Origin: Membranipora membranacea
Lineage: Eukaryota; Bryozoa; Gymnolaemata; Cheilostomatida; Membraniporidae
Reading direction: 5' to 3'
Assembly: GCA_914767715.1 (NCBI GenBank)
Contig: OU612069.1
Location: 1,490,001 to 1,554,000, forward strand
Length of the DNA stretch: 64,000 nucleotides
This document shows, piece after piece, positions 1 to 12,873 of this stretch. The position numbers were made by a program, and so were the translations under genes. Each line of letters begins with the position of its first letter. Position 1 is the stretch's first letter. The notes beneath the pieces were generated by a model. That model worked only from the letters and a program-made list of their open reading frames with translations. It was not told the DNA's origin and did not search any database.

Positions 1-432
1 AATAATACGCAAGGTCAAATGGTGATTAACCTAATCCAAAGATTATAAATATTCTGTCAGGCAAGATTGCATTGTGGTCAAATAAAATAAGCCCCCAACA
101 ACAGCCTGTTTATTTATTTTAGCACTATGGTGTGAAATTGTTTGGAATGCAGATATATTTGTATAACATGCTAGTTCATAGATTGCAAAGATGCCAAGGA
201 AGTTATTATTCATAAGCTGATTATGGCTAGGAGGTTCACCATCGCTGATTCAAGGTTAAGTGATGGTGAGGGCGATGATTATGCTCTGGGGCGGCTATAG
301 AGGCTTCCATCAAATAATGATCGGTGACTCAAAGGCAATATTTCTCCTTGATGGAGTGGCGAAAAGCCAGCGCAACCTGGAGAGTTAGCTGCTGCGCAGT
401 CGAGGCAAGACCGAGATTGTTTGAGCAGTATA

Positions 433-3400
433 CTACAGCTGTATACTGGTGTCTCTGTAATGGTTGCTGAGTGCCAGGGATGTTTGCCAAAAATCCTTCA
501 AAGTAAGCTGCTGCCAGGAGTCTGAAGAAATAAAGGCAATATGTGCTGAGAACGGCTGTGATGCTAAACACACCATTGTATGATAGATGATAAACAATTC
601 AAACACCTAAAAAAATTGTTGTTATGAGTGCAAGTTAATCAGGGACTGGGTTGCTTGCTGGTCAGTTGTTTTACGCATTCTGATAACAACCCAAACAATC
701 TCATATCATTGAGTGGAAAAAAACAATATTTCTAAATTCTTGGAAAACGTTCAATCACGCAGTAGCTACAGACTCTCAATATATCAAACAGCTTCGATAT
801 TGGGATGATAGCATTAGCCTCATCTGTCGGGTGGCCTAGTTTGCTAAAATAGAGTTGAGTAAAGTAATTCACATTTTGACGATGTTTACTTAACTGGGAC
901 TATTCTGCAATACTGCTACAGTTTACTCAACCAAAATTTAGGTTGTAATATTTTCTAGTTTGCCAAATCCATGAAAAAATACTCACTATTTTGCGAAATC
1001 TGGAAATCTGGAAGCTGAGATGCTGACCCAGATTGTATATCCTGGTCTTGCATCTCTTCTGGAAACCACTCATCATCGGCAAGAATACCTGAGACTGTAT
1101 CACCTGTGTCAGATTCTGTTTCAGAACACCCATCCTCTATAATAATTAATTCCTATCATCATATCAAAAGATACATTACAGTTTCAAAGACCTGTAATTT
1201 TCCATAGTTGCTTTCAATTCATCATGACCTTCCTTCCGGTGGTTGTGCAATCATGTTGCTGCATAGAAATGAATTATAAATACACACCCAGTGCACCCTA
1301 TAGAGACTAAAACAAACAAAACGGCATCATTTTCTTATGGCCGATAAAGTTTACTATTGCGGATAATAGTGTCAAAGATACTAATTGATATGTTAGCTCA
1401 AGATGAAGACCACATGTCAAAACATGACAAGCGAAATTTTGATTCACGCTACCAAATTTTCTTTACAAATCGATCGGAGCAGAGTACAATCATGGGTAGC
1501 ACATAAATTATGATTCGTACCTGTAAAAGATGCCTGCGCATTGGAACTTGAATATGGAGAGAGAATATCTCTTACAATCCGTCTTGAGGCCCTAGTACTA
1601 CCGCTGCCTTCCTCAGGCACTGCTGGCTCAGGGTTTTGAAGGGTTTACCAGCCCAGGGAATAGCATCTTTTTTTAACTTCAATCTAATCAAAAATGAACC
1701 AGAATTCAGAAAATGTGATAATAGCGATCATAATATAGTCTTGTCTGTTCGAAAGCGCACAATACACAGGCATACCTGATGCCATTTCATATAATGTGAT
1801 CAAAGTGACTGTTTTTTGCATGATAATGCAACACTAGTAGAAATCAGCGCTTTTGTGCTCAAAACACAGCATTAATAGATTGTATTTTAGACGAAAATAT
1901 GGAAAATAATATACAAGTATTATCAATTGTGATTAACACTTACGGAAGTGGCTTTTATCCAAAGAGTTGAGAGTTTACATAGGCGTCCTTGCTGTCACGA
2001 CCCGCTGCAATGCATCTGTTTGGCATACCTACACAAAAAAACACAGTGATGGATGAAAAATAAATGGAAGACCAACATCTTGAGTCAGGGATGTTGTTTG
2101 CTTTACCGTCATTTGTTGTTCCACCCATCAAAAACTATAAATAGCTACTTTTACTGGTCAAGTTTGCATTTTTACTGGATTGATTGCAGAGCAGCACCGA
2201 TTGTATCATAAACACAATACCAATGTGTCATACTTCTCGACAAAAAATAATTCTATCTACCATATCAAATATCATTTTCAATACTTACTTAGAGTATAGG
2301 TTGGCTGCTGCTCTGTCGATGTGTTTATCCTAATGCAGAATAAGAGTATAAACAGGTCCGGAAGGAAGCCTATTATCATGCGTATAATATCCTTCTATGT
2401 ATGCTGACAGCTTTTGACATCTTACCTGCTTGGCTCGAACAAGGCTTTTCAAATATATCATCAATTATCGGATTGAAAGTAGTGCATCATATCACGCTGG
2501 TTGACTATTTGTTGTTGACCTAGCCTTTGAAAAATCACTTGAGAAATTTGCCGGCTCATCGATAGACATAGTGTCGTATTTACTATCTAATACCTTTCAT
2601 TACCTAAACAGACTATAAAACTGCGTATCAATAGACAAACACAAAATACTAACATGTCATTGGCTAATCCAAAGACCATGCTGTGAAAGCAACCGAATTA
2701 CCTAGTATATTCATGAGCAATACCAAAACAATGTTCCATTGGGGCACTCAAAAAATGAAGTTTAGCAAAATTTTTTACTTCTAGATGATAGACAATGTTT
2801 CAATTAGTGGACACAGAAGATCATTTGGAGAAATCCCGCTTAGTTTGCGAGATATGACAATTTGTATGAATTCAATAACATCACTATAATGCATGAATAG
2901 CCTTTGTTATTACTGCCTTGAGTCATGAGCAATAATATAAGGACCCTCCTACGTCACAGGGTCATTAACCAGACACATCACTTGGGTTAAATAGAAAGCC
3001 ATGGGCAATAACTATCTACTGCCCAATCCTTGGTACGGGGAATTTCTGACGCAACGATCCCTTTAAGCAACATGATTTTGCCTATCCCTTCTTGGGCAAT
3101 ACATAGCATATAGTATATAGTGCCGGGTTGCTAATAGTGATATTTTATTCTCAACCCTATCCACAATGGAAAGGATGTGGTTGATAATGAAATGCGACAA
3201 GTAACCCGGCAGAGATTTAGCAATTAGACTAAGTGCTACCCTACCATCTTTTGATGCAGAACACATTTTCTTAGATTAGGATTGTACCTATGCCCTTATT
3301 TCTGAACAAAGTATTAAAACGATCAATATTGGAGTTGCGTCACTCGAAATCTGGCAAATGCAAAACATTGGAAAGGTAGCACTAACAGGATAAATATTGC

Positions 3401-6400
3401 ATACCACTGGTTTAGGGATGAGATCGGCTATAATCCTATACGGAGTCAGTCCATCCGCCTGGTTATCTGGTGAACAATTCTTGTCATAATGATTTGTGAA
3501 TTCCTCCACATACTTAATCAACAGATCATCTTCACTTATTCGTAGTACGGTGAGGTTGTTAGGATTATGTTGACCATCAAGCCAGGCTTCATAGTACTTC
3601 TTTAACATCTTGTACAAGGCTTTGAACTTTCCACAGTTTGGCTGCTGCTCTGGAAACTCAGGCCTTGCAGCTTTTCTTCTTAGGAATGCATTGAGATAGT
3701 ACATAGCATAGAGGATGTGTTTGATGGCACCGTCGAGGATCTGACATGTATAGAGAAACTCAGCATATTTCCTGAGGAAAGAGATGCATGCCACAATGTT
3801 AGTGTGTGATGTGCAAATGTGCAAACAGGGTTCAAAAAACACTTTTTGGGTTTTATTTATTATTATGAACATGGCAGAGAAATATAATTCTCAACTAAAA
3901 CTATGCCGAAGTCTGTTGAAACTATCATGAGCAGCTCATAATTAGGTTATGTAAATAGTCAGATGAACCACAAACATTTTGAATCATAAGTACAATGCAT
4001 GTATGCTGCCGATCATAAGTACAATGCATGTATGCTGCCGGCACATACTTATATGTTTTAGATTGGGTTTGAGAGCTTCCAAATTTTCTACTTTCATTCA
4101 ACAATTCATCAAACAATTGTTTCCCTTCATCACAGTAGACATGGCGGCCTGTTTGCTTATAGAGGATACCTGCAAAGATATATTGAGATTTTTAGACACA
4201 TATGCAATGAATTTTATGGTTGTAAGGAGTTGTATATAAATAAGGGGTCCAAAATTAATCTAGTTTGAAGATGTATCTCTTGGGACATGACCTCAACTGA
4301 TGAGGTCTATGGACCCTAGGATTCCTTATATCTGTTTCACCATCAACAGTCATCCTACCACACGCCAGCTAGCAAGCACAACGGCTCTCATTTGTGGTAG
4401 GGTAAATATACTTTCTTATCTTGGGTCTGATTAAAGTTGTGGCTACACACGCCGTATTTTCCACAGGATTGGGGCATCTTCAGATCTGCCAGATGCATAG
4501 GATAGCTAGGTTAGCTCTGCCAGATGCCTCAGATGGGCTAACCAACTTGTTGGTTCTATCCGTAGCCTTAGTATGGCCAGCTATTCCTTTGTTATTTGTG
4601 AAAGAGGTGGGGCTTAATTAAATTACTAGATAGTGATTGGTTTAATTCATTCAAGTTGAACAATAGGAAGGCAAAGCAGATCCAAATTGTATTGTAATTG
4701 AAAGGAATAGGCCTAGCTATTAATAGGCGTGTGTAGCACCTTGCCCAATCAGTAGCCTTACTCATACCTGACAAGTCTCCCTTTTTGGTAGGGAGCCTCC
4801 CAGTTTTTAGGGGTATTTTCCACCTCCTCCCTATCTCCCATTTTCCTCCCTTTTTTCAGCTTCCTTCACCCAGAAGACTTTTTAAGCTTCTTGTTGCAAG
4901 AAAAACTATGTTTTCCTACCCCACAGTACATATACCTAGATATAATTGCCCATTAACATACCATCTCTCCTCGTTCGGATAAAGTGCAACAATATAAGTT
5001 GTAAAATCAGGTAAAATTGTGCATTTCATAATATGAACGCTCTAGTTTTGGCTTAAAACAAATGAAAACACGGCCAAATTACACCTTCACTGCGGGACGC
5101 ACAGAGTGGTACTCCGGGTCGGTCCACGGAGACCTCCTGATTTCTTGGTCTACCAACTTGTCATGTATGGCCTTACTAAAAGTTTCCCAAACCTATGGAT
5201 AGTACGGCGTGTGTAGCCAGAGCTTAAGTTGTATCGCCTCAGATTACATTGTTTTGTTACATTTTCCTACTTTATGTTACACCTTCATCCATCACAAGAG
5301 GTACCTTTGCAAGATGCTACAGCTTCCTTGCAGACAAACTTGTGATATTCGTCTTTTGCCATGTCAGTTCTCATAATACCATACTCATAGCACTTTTCTT
5401 CTTGCGCTAGTAGAACTACAAACACGACAACATTGTAGCTTGTAGCTGTATCATTCCGATTAATAGTCCAATAAATTTGTATTTTTATGCCAAAGGGCTT
5501 TGATAATATGTGGTGTGGTAATATATACCATCGTATTATTGTTGCAGGTGTATGGTAGTATTCAACTCACTCTCGTGGTCAGGTCGATGACAAATGAATT
5601 GATTTTGAGTTTGAATGATGTTTTGAAATTTGGCACAGTTAATTCTGGCTATCAACTTCTCAAAGTCAGACTAACTAACAATACAGTTTTTGTACCAGCT
5701 ATTTGTGGACACAATAATCAACTGAGATGTGTGACCTATTTGAAAGCAAGAAAAGGTTATACCCGTTACTCATTACTTCTGTAGTTCAGATTTTGTGCTT
5801 GGCCCTACAGAAAACCAGATTGATATATCAAAAGTGGGTTTTCTAGGTTCATTCTAAGTCTGTAAAACACTTACGCTGGTAATCTTCTTGGATTTGATTT
5901 GTATCCCTGTCGCCCATTTCTAACTCCAACTCAAGCACACAATCTCGCTCTATGATGACTTTCATAAGCAGTGTGACGTCATAATGCTCCTGCACCATGC
6001 GGCACACTGAGAGTCCGGCCCTCGCTCCATCTAGTGACACTCCTTTCAGGTTCTCTACATAAGAGAAATAATGCTCAATTAAACCTAGTTCCATGATGGA
6101 CATCAGAGAGGAGTCAGAAGCAATCTGATGATGATTAAGGGTTAGTTTTATTCTAGGCCCAGTGGCAGAATTCTGTCCGGATTTGGCATCCAAGCGAGTA
6201 CAATTTGAATAAGGGCCACTAATACAGAAATTTTACTGTGCACAGGCACATGTGACAACTGGTGTTTATTTACCATCCTTGTGAAAGCGGTAGACTCTGG
6301 CCTGTACATCATAGATTTCTGCAAGCACCTCTAGAAGGTAAACCTTAGCCTGTAAAGTCTCAGCCTTAATTTTTCCTGCCTTCACAAGCTCAAGAAGTCG

Positions 6401-9400
6401 CCTACAAAAATCATATAGGTTGTTGGAAAGAACAAAAAAGTTGATCGATGCTGAATATAAGGTTACATCATAAGTTTTGATCCATTTTGTTGGCAATAAT
6501 TCGTACAAGGAGACAAAAAAAACCCTTTATGAATATCTAAGATGCATATATCGGCCATTTGAAAGCATGTATATGAGTCGGGCTTTTCACTTCATAAATT
6601 TGACATCTTGACATGATAATAGAAGATACAGGAAAATTACAAGAGACTTTTAGTCACTTATATTTACGTTTCTGTTAGATGTCCGTTCTCAAGGTATGCC
6701 ATTATCGGTCGCTGTTCAGCTTTTCCCTCCCAGATATTATCTATATCCTTCTTTGTCAGTCTTTGATAGTGACTCAGATGTTTTATTAAAAATTCTGAGT
6801 AATTTTCGTTAGCGATAAATCTTGGTACATTATCTGGTGATCGTGCTGCATTTACCAAATGTTGGGCTCTCCTCTCGTCGACACGATTACCGTTCTGACC
6901 AGGCCTAAAATAAGAGCATAAGCATGTGAGCGGGTACAAGATAAATTAAACTTCCTGGATCTAGTTAAAATAATAAGCAAATGTTATTTGATACCAACTC
7001 AACACAGGCACAGCAAAAAATAGCTTAGCACACAATGTCATATTGGAAGCTGAGCATCCATGCATTCTTCAGAATACAAATTTTTTTTCCCTTCCGAGCT
7101 GTACAGATCTATAGCTTGACTCACTCAATGAGCAACTCATACTCTTCACCAGCCAGAGCCATAGAATATTCATCCAGAGCTTGTTTAATGAGCGGTTTCA
7201 CATCTTCATGGTAAGAATTCCTCTGAGCCAGCTGACAATATGCCATCGATGACAACAGGTTTGCGTGGAGCACCTACATACAAAGGTGAATTTGAGTCAT
7301 AGTTTTGAGGCTTTAATGGATTATAGGATGAATATAAGTTATATGACAACCAGGGTTTCAAACAACTTCTCATTGATTGATAGCAGATCGCACCTTCTGC
7401 ATAGGGAAAAAGACATAATCTAATTCGGATAATTATTCAGCCAGAATTCTTGTGAAACATTTCTTCCACCCGGTACTCAAACTCAGCTAAAATAGAATAC
7501 CACAGAGCAGTTTCCTGTTCCTGTCATTATTTAGCCTCTCCTCGATCATCATTACAGCAATGTCTTGGAACCTCCCCTAAACTGAAGTGTTACCAGCTTA
7601 GAGTCAGCAACTACTTTAAGTTTTGGATCGTGTAATGCACAAAGCTGATGCTGCCCACCACATTATTTACTACCCATTAATGCATTGCTGCGAAACCTTG
7701 TTTGCCCTTTAAATTTTAGTTGAGTTTGAGTACCTGATGGGTGAAATATTTCAGAAGAATTCTGGCTGAATAATAATCCGAATTAGATTTTGTCTATTTC
7801 CCTTTGCAGAAGGTGCAATCTGCTATTAATCAATGAGGGCCAATGAGAAGTTGTTTGAAACTCTGGTTGCCCTTTAAGTAGAGTGATAAATTGAGTTATG
7901 GGGCTCAAGCCAACCTTGGTTCAGCTTTGCAACGGCATATATGTTTTTGGACTAAATTATGGCATATCAGATCAAAGTAATACATAGTTTTTGGCAAATA
8001 AATGAAAATAAATTTGTACTCACCATGACACATGGGGATCTATCTCTATCCAGCTTCTCAGCAGCCTTAAAACGTCTGATGGCTTTGTCCAGATTTTCAG
8101 CGTGTTTGTGCATATAACTGAGGAATGTATGAGAATAGTGACTCCGTCCATCCTTGGGCATAAGTCTTGTCAGCGCAACAAGCGTCATTCTGAAAAACAA
8201 AATTCACAATTTACAATCTTATTGAGCATACAACACATAATCATGTAGAAACCCGCCCCCTAACACAATCCTATTGGGTGTCTAAGTTTAAATCAAGACC
8301 TTGTAATAATGTACTGGTTTACTGGTTATATGCAACTACAACATGCAAATTAAAAGAAAAACTAGATATTAATTTATGGATGCCTTGCTTTTTTACCTGA
8401 AGAGCTGCCTGGTTTCATCATCAGTATCCTTTTTCCTATACATGGATATGCTTTGTTTGACCAGCTCATATAAGTTGACAGTAACCATCTTTTCCGTCTC
8501 AGTACTAGTCTCACATAATGACCTTTTCTTCAGGCCACTAATCAGAGTGTTTGCCAAGTCTTTGGCTTGAGTTTGACCATTTACCTGTAATACACCATTT
8601 ATATGCAGTGATTATCGGGTTTTACAACGCTGAGTACAATGATTTGTTCAAAAAGTAAACTCAACACGCAGTCATTAGTCGTTTCAGGCACCAGAAGTGG
8701 ATGTTATTTGGTGTTTATGTTCAATAGAGACTGCAATTGGTTGCTGAACATAAGTTGTGATGGAAGAGGAATGTCAGACAGCAACAAAACATGATATTTG
8801 AATACTGGAACGTAAGCAGGGACTATCTTACAGCTTTTGTCGGGTGAGTGTAATTAAAAATTACATTTCAGGGCCAGCCCTGACAAATTCCGCTGCAGGG
8901 GTTTTTTACTGTTAAATAGCTGTATCATTCAATACTGAAAATGGTATTAATTCCTTGTCAAACGATGCAATTATTTGTTTTTTGTTTTTTCGTTACCTTG
9001 CCATTTGCAACAACCAGAGCAACTTCTGTACACGAAATGACAATATCGCTGGTGATGTTCTTCTCGTCTAGTAGACTGATCATCTTGATGACACGGAGGC
9101 CTACCTTGGCAACTTCGGGATATTCTATGCTTTCAATCAGACGATTCACGCTGAGCTGCATTGTTGCTATGGCAGACTCGGGAGCTTGTATAGTATCTAA
9201 TGACCGAAAATATTCATCTAGCATTTCACTACCTCCCAGCTGCAAGTGCAAAATAATAATTAGTAATAAAGCACATATCAGCAAAACAGAAAATAAGAGC
9301 ATGACAATATAGCTTTTTAGTTATGAAATATTCAATTTGAGGTCTACAATTCAACCTCCACCTTTCACTAATTTAAGACAAGAATTATACAGTGGTCTTA

Positions 9401-10706
9401 TGCAGTCATCTCCATACAACACAGGATCATAAAGTCGGAGAAGAAGGGGCGATTACTTATGCCTTCACAGTTTTACTCCAAAGAGCTTTGAGTTGTTTCA
9501 TTTCAATTTATTGCAGGGCTACAGATGCCAAAAAATTGGTATGGCTGTGTGTTCTTATTGAGCACTCACCACACTCTCTTCAAAGTAGAGCCTTGCAACA
9601 CGCAGCGCAAGTGGTAATCCTCCCAACTTCTCATGTAGCTGTTTCTTTTCGTCATCATCCAGGTTTTGCAATTCCTTTAGGTAGGCAAGGCTCTCTTTTT
9701 CACCAAATGGAGATATTAGTCTGAAACAGTCATCTTTGATATATCTACATTTCTCAATCCAAGCTCGGTTGCTTTCTTTTCCTCTTTGAGTCGTTACAAT
9801 GATCTTCCAAAGCTGAGGATCTGCCCTGCCTTTGACCAACTCATCATAGATTGTGGAATCAATGTGCTGGAGAAGAGATGTTTCTGGTTCTGCATCGTCA
9901 AAGAGGAACAGCTTGACATGGTTGGGGTATTGCTCGTTTATTTTTTCAAATAGCTGGGTAAAAATAGTCTCTAGATTATTTGTGGGCTCATTTTCGAAAG
10001 CACGGAGGTAGAGGTTCAACCCGTTAGCCAATCGGCTAAGACTGGCAGCTAAAGCATTTGTCGTCTTGCAGGAAGAAATCTTACACTGTAAGATTTGGCG
10101 GTTGAAGTTAAGCTCTTTGTATGTCTGAATAAGTTGGAGACCAACTTCCGTCTTGCCCACACCACTTCTTCCTAAAGCAGTCAAGAAGGAAAGCTAATAA
10201 GTAGGAACTCAATATTAACATATTGAGTCTGAATTTCATAGCTCTTTTCAAATGAACTTAACATCAAACGATCAAACTGGGACCAGACCAAAAGAACTTC
10301 GGGATATATGTATGATAAGCACTAGAGAAGGCTGGAGAAAATTTAGCAGGCCAACTGTGAGACATTCACTGTGATAGTGATAAGTTGGTTATTTGATGAG
10401 AAAATGCATGCAAATTAATTTGCCAGGGTACATTATCACTTCAAATTCAAAATAATATATCAAAAAGATTTGGTCATTTCTTTGCAAAGATATGTAGTCC
10501 ATATTTACTAGTACTAGAAAAATCGGCCACCAACCTGAGAGCACAATGAGAGAGGGCATTCTCCCTGGATTACCGCCTACTCTCTCATTAGTCATGTCTC
10601 TAAACAGATCATCAAATTTGCCATCTTTGACAAAATAAGATAGACCAAGAGGCTTACGGACATCCATCCTCAAAGCCTCATCATTAGGCATTCCTGCGCC
10701 AGCCAT
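433..10706 (-). CDS. NB-ARC (STAND) NTPase with TPR-like helical repeats, 15-exon model
   Basis: Likely an intracellular signal-transducing STAND ATPase. Exons read on the minus strand: 10706-10535, 10171-9570, 9239-8997, 8584-8397, 8189-8024, 7273-7125, 6904-6668, 6401-6274, 6054-5875, 5406-5305, 4169-4049, 3771-3405, 1626-1521, 1136-987, 521-433. All junctions are GT-AG and the phases agree, giving about 999 residues. Only 57 residues precede the P-loop GRSGVGKT (58-65), which is split by the first intron. Walker B-like KLFLFDDAE lies at 144-152, a sensor-like IIVTT near 181-185 and the NB-ARC hallmark GLPLAL at 242-247. The remainder is helical; exons 5-6 and 8-11 resemble TPRs. Exons 13-14 encode a Ser/Glu/Asp-rich, probably disordered tail. 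No CARD, Death or TIR domain is visible. An AG directly before the ATG allows an untranslated upstream exon. Exons 1-12 are solid; the last three are less certain, because other splice-like segments lie at 1.95-2.5 kb. Confidence 0.72.
3983..4040. repeat. Two tandem copies of a 29-bp unit
   Basis: The unit beginning ATCATAAGTACAATGC occurs twice, head to tail, without a visible mismatch. It lies in the intron just downstream (minus sense) of the donor of the 4169-4049 exon. The perfect match suggests a recent duplication. Confidence 0.9.
7345..7872. repeat. Foldback (inverted-repeat) element in an intron of the STAND gene
   Basis: The arm at about 7345-7493 reappears as its reverse complement at about 7713-7872, with roughly 85-90% identity by eye and a ~220-bp spacer. 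Both outer ends read (G)RCAACCAG. The element lies wholly between the exons at 8189-8024 and 7273-7125, so the intron transcript could form a ~150-bp double-stranded arm. No ORF is evident, which suggests a non-autonomous foldback or MITE. Confidence 0.75.
9570..10171 (-). CDS. NB-ARC core exon of the STAND gene
   Basis: This single 602-nt exon carries nearly all of the nucleotide-binding module. It starts inside the P-loop glycine codon after an acceptor ending CTTTAG and ends at a GTGAGT donor in phase 0. In order it shows GRSGVGKT, the acidic hydrophobic strand LFLFDDAE, the IIVTTQRG strand end, and GLPLAL about 180 residues after the P-loop. That spacing fits NB-ARC domains of APAF1/R-protein type better than NACHT. 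All key residues (P-loop Lys and Thr, tandem Asp of Walker B) are present, so ATP or ADP binding is expected. A winged-helix continuation into the 9239-8997 exon is plausible but not demonstrated. Confidence 0.8.
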
Positions 10707-12873
10707 AATCTATAATCAAGAATAGAACAGCCTGGGTAAATCCATTTGGTAAGAGAGGACAACTCATAAATGAATTGCAATAGTTGATAATAAATAGAAA
10801 TAGACTAAGTTGATGTCTGTGTATGATGTTTATTGATCACGATGTTGAGTTTAGTAAACTAAATTTTCAGTTCACCTCAGCCAGTCTCTACTAGCTAAGC
10901 CTAAGTAAGTAGTAGTTTTACAACATTATGACATGCCAAATGAACAGGAAATCACAAAGGATAAGAAGAAGAATCAAATATCAAACCAAGGAATACTCCT
11001 TGGTCAAACTAACAAAGCTATTTGTGTTAGTAGTTGGCTCTTGATCGTAAATCCGAATTCACGAAAATAGACAGCCTCCCCAGGCTAGGCCCGGCCCATT
11101 GAGGAGGCTAACAAAGCTCTAAACTCTAAGCTGTTTGTGCACAGGGCGTTTCACGCCTTTGAAATGCCCGTGCAACACGGTATCGGCAAAACTCAGGTTT
11201 TGGATCCTCCCAGGTTGAGAGCCCTGGTAAAATGGAAGTTGCTTTCGCTTGTTGTGAGACTTAAGCAATTCCGGTAAAATTCAACTTCACTTTGAATTCC
11301 AACCAAAGATCTTTTCTTTGTTTTTCAGCTTTTAATAGACTCATTACAAAATAAAGTACAGCTATGCTGTAGTATGTTGGATAGTCAGGGACACATGTCC
11401 CAAGAGACCTATGGGAGTTGTATAACAAAAGGCCTTTTGTTTGGTGAACAAAGAAGTACAATGGCAGGCAAAGTTTGCATGTCTGAATGTGTGTGCTGGG
11501 GCATGGCATCTGGAGTTACAAGCATGTCCAGTATCAACCACCCCCTTTCCCTCTCAAGGGAAAGGGGGTGGTTGATACTGTACATGCTTTTAACTCCAGA
11601 TGCCTATGTGCTGGGGAGCATGTATGGTAGCCTCAATTCTCCACTTTTGCTACACTCATTTGTGAGTATACACAATCCACCCGCTGCTACAATATGTAGG
11701 AACCACTGGTAAAGGGTATTTCACAACTGTACTTTATTTTGTAATGTAGACAAATTAAATACATATAAGCACTACATATGACAGCATACACATGTTGGAC
11801 TGCAGGAGGACCAGTTACCCAGTGGTCGTCAGGTGTCGGTGACGAAGGATGATGAACCACACCACAATCAACAAACTATAAATAACTTTTTGGTCACAGT
11901 GGTGCCCGCGTGCCTGAAATAGTCTTACCAGTTGAATTAGGTTGTCATATACCTTTGAATATACCTTTGAAGACTTCGTACACTCAGGAACTAAAAGTTA
12001 AAGGAGTGCCTCATGATTAACAGTGTGTTTAATGGTTAACGGGGGTTACAGCTGTATGCTATTTAGTGTTGTCAGTCATCACTTTATTTCCAGCTAGATG
12101 CTGTCTTTGGATTTAACTTGTGGTACCCTTGGTGTAAAGACTACAAGTAGGAATTCAAAATGAGTAACAGTGAGCTTTTGCTTTTTGAGTCTAGTACAAC
12201 TTGCCAACCCTCCTTTGGTGGTAAAGACAGGTGACTAGACTACACACCAACTGGACTTGACTTGACACTGAGTGAAAAAGAAGTGCTACCAAGTAGTTTC
12301 CAAACAGTTTCTGTCCAATAGACACTTAGGCATTCCATAGTGAATAGTATGCATTGTATTTGATGTCTATTTAGATGGGGAAATCCAGTGCACAGTGGTA
12401 AGTTATCATTGGTCCATAAAATGAGCCTCAGCCAATCATGTCACTCCAGAGTCAAATGTACCTCAAACGAAAGAGAGTTCTGAACAGTTATCTATCTGAC
12501 CAGTATCTGGCCATTCTGCTTGCAGGATAGCCTTGTGACATAGTCTATCTCTGCAGCACAGCAGTGGGGGCGCTGCCTTTCATCAAGAAAGGCAACTCCC
12601 AGGGTTCAAGGTTATGAGATATCAAAACCAGTGTTCCATTTAGGCCCAAATATTTCCAAATTATGGGTTTCTATTGTTTTCCCAATTTTGGTACTCAGAC
12701 TAGGTGAATTAGTTCAAGCCCTATGCTGCAGAGACGAACGTATGCCTCAACAGTTCGCACATGCGCAGACTGGTATCTGGCAGCGTAAGCATAACTTACA
12801 TGGGAGGACTTGAGTTTGCGGTAACATTGCTGTAGTAGCAATTCTGTCTGTGGTAGCTCATCAGAATCATAAA
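10707..12873. other. Intergenic stretch between divergent genes
   Basis: This lies between the starts of the minus-strand STAND gene and the plus-strand gene at 12874, so it probably contains both promoters. Apart from the hairpin element at 11341-11746 I see no coding exon, RNA gene or clear core promoter motif. Confidence 0.4.
11341..11746. mobile_element. MITE-like element with TIRs and a central long hairpin
   Basis: The ends are inverted: CATTACAAAATAAAGTACAG at the left matches the reverse complement of the right end for about 20 bp. TAGAC occurs immediately outside both ends (one extra T on the left), a plausible target duplication; a TA duplication is also possible. The centre holds a near-perfect palindrome, arms 11505-11552 and 11557-11604. 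The element has no transposase ORF, so it is probably non-autonomous. Confidence 0.7.

Noticed and set aside
3063-3266. Minus-strand frame with an LYAMY string like that in STAND exon 12
   Set aside because: No acceptor in the right phase was found and the similarity is a few residues; left out of the gene model.
9392-9724. Plus-strand frame of 110 codons
   Set aside because: It overlaps antisense the end of the NB-ARC exon, whose motifs and splice sites are convincing.
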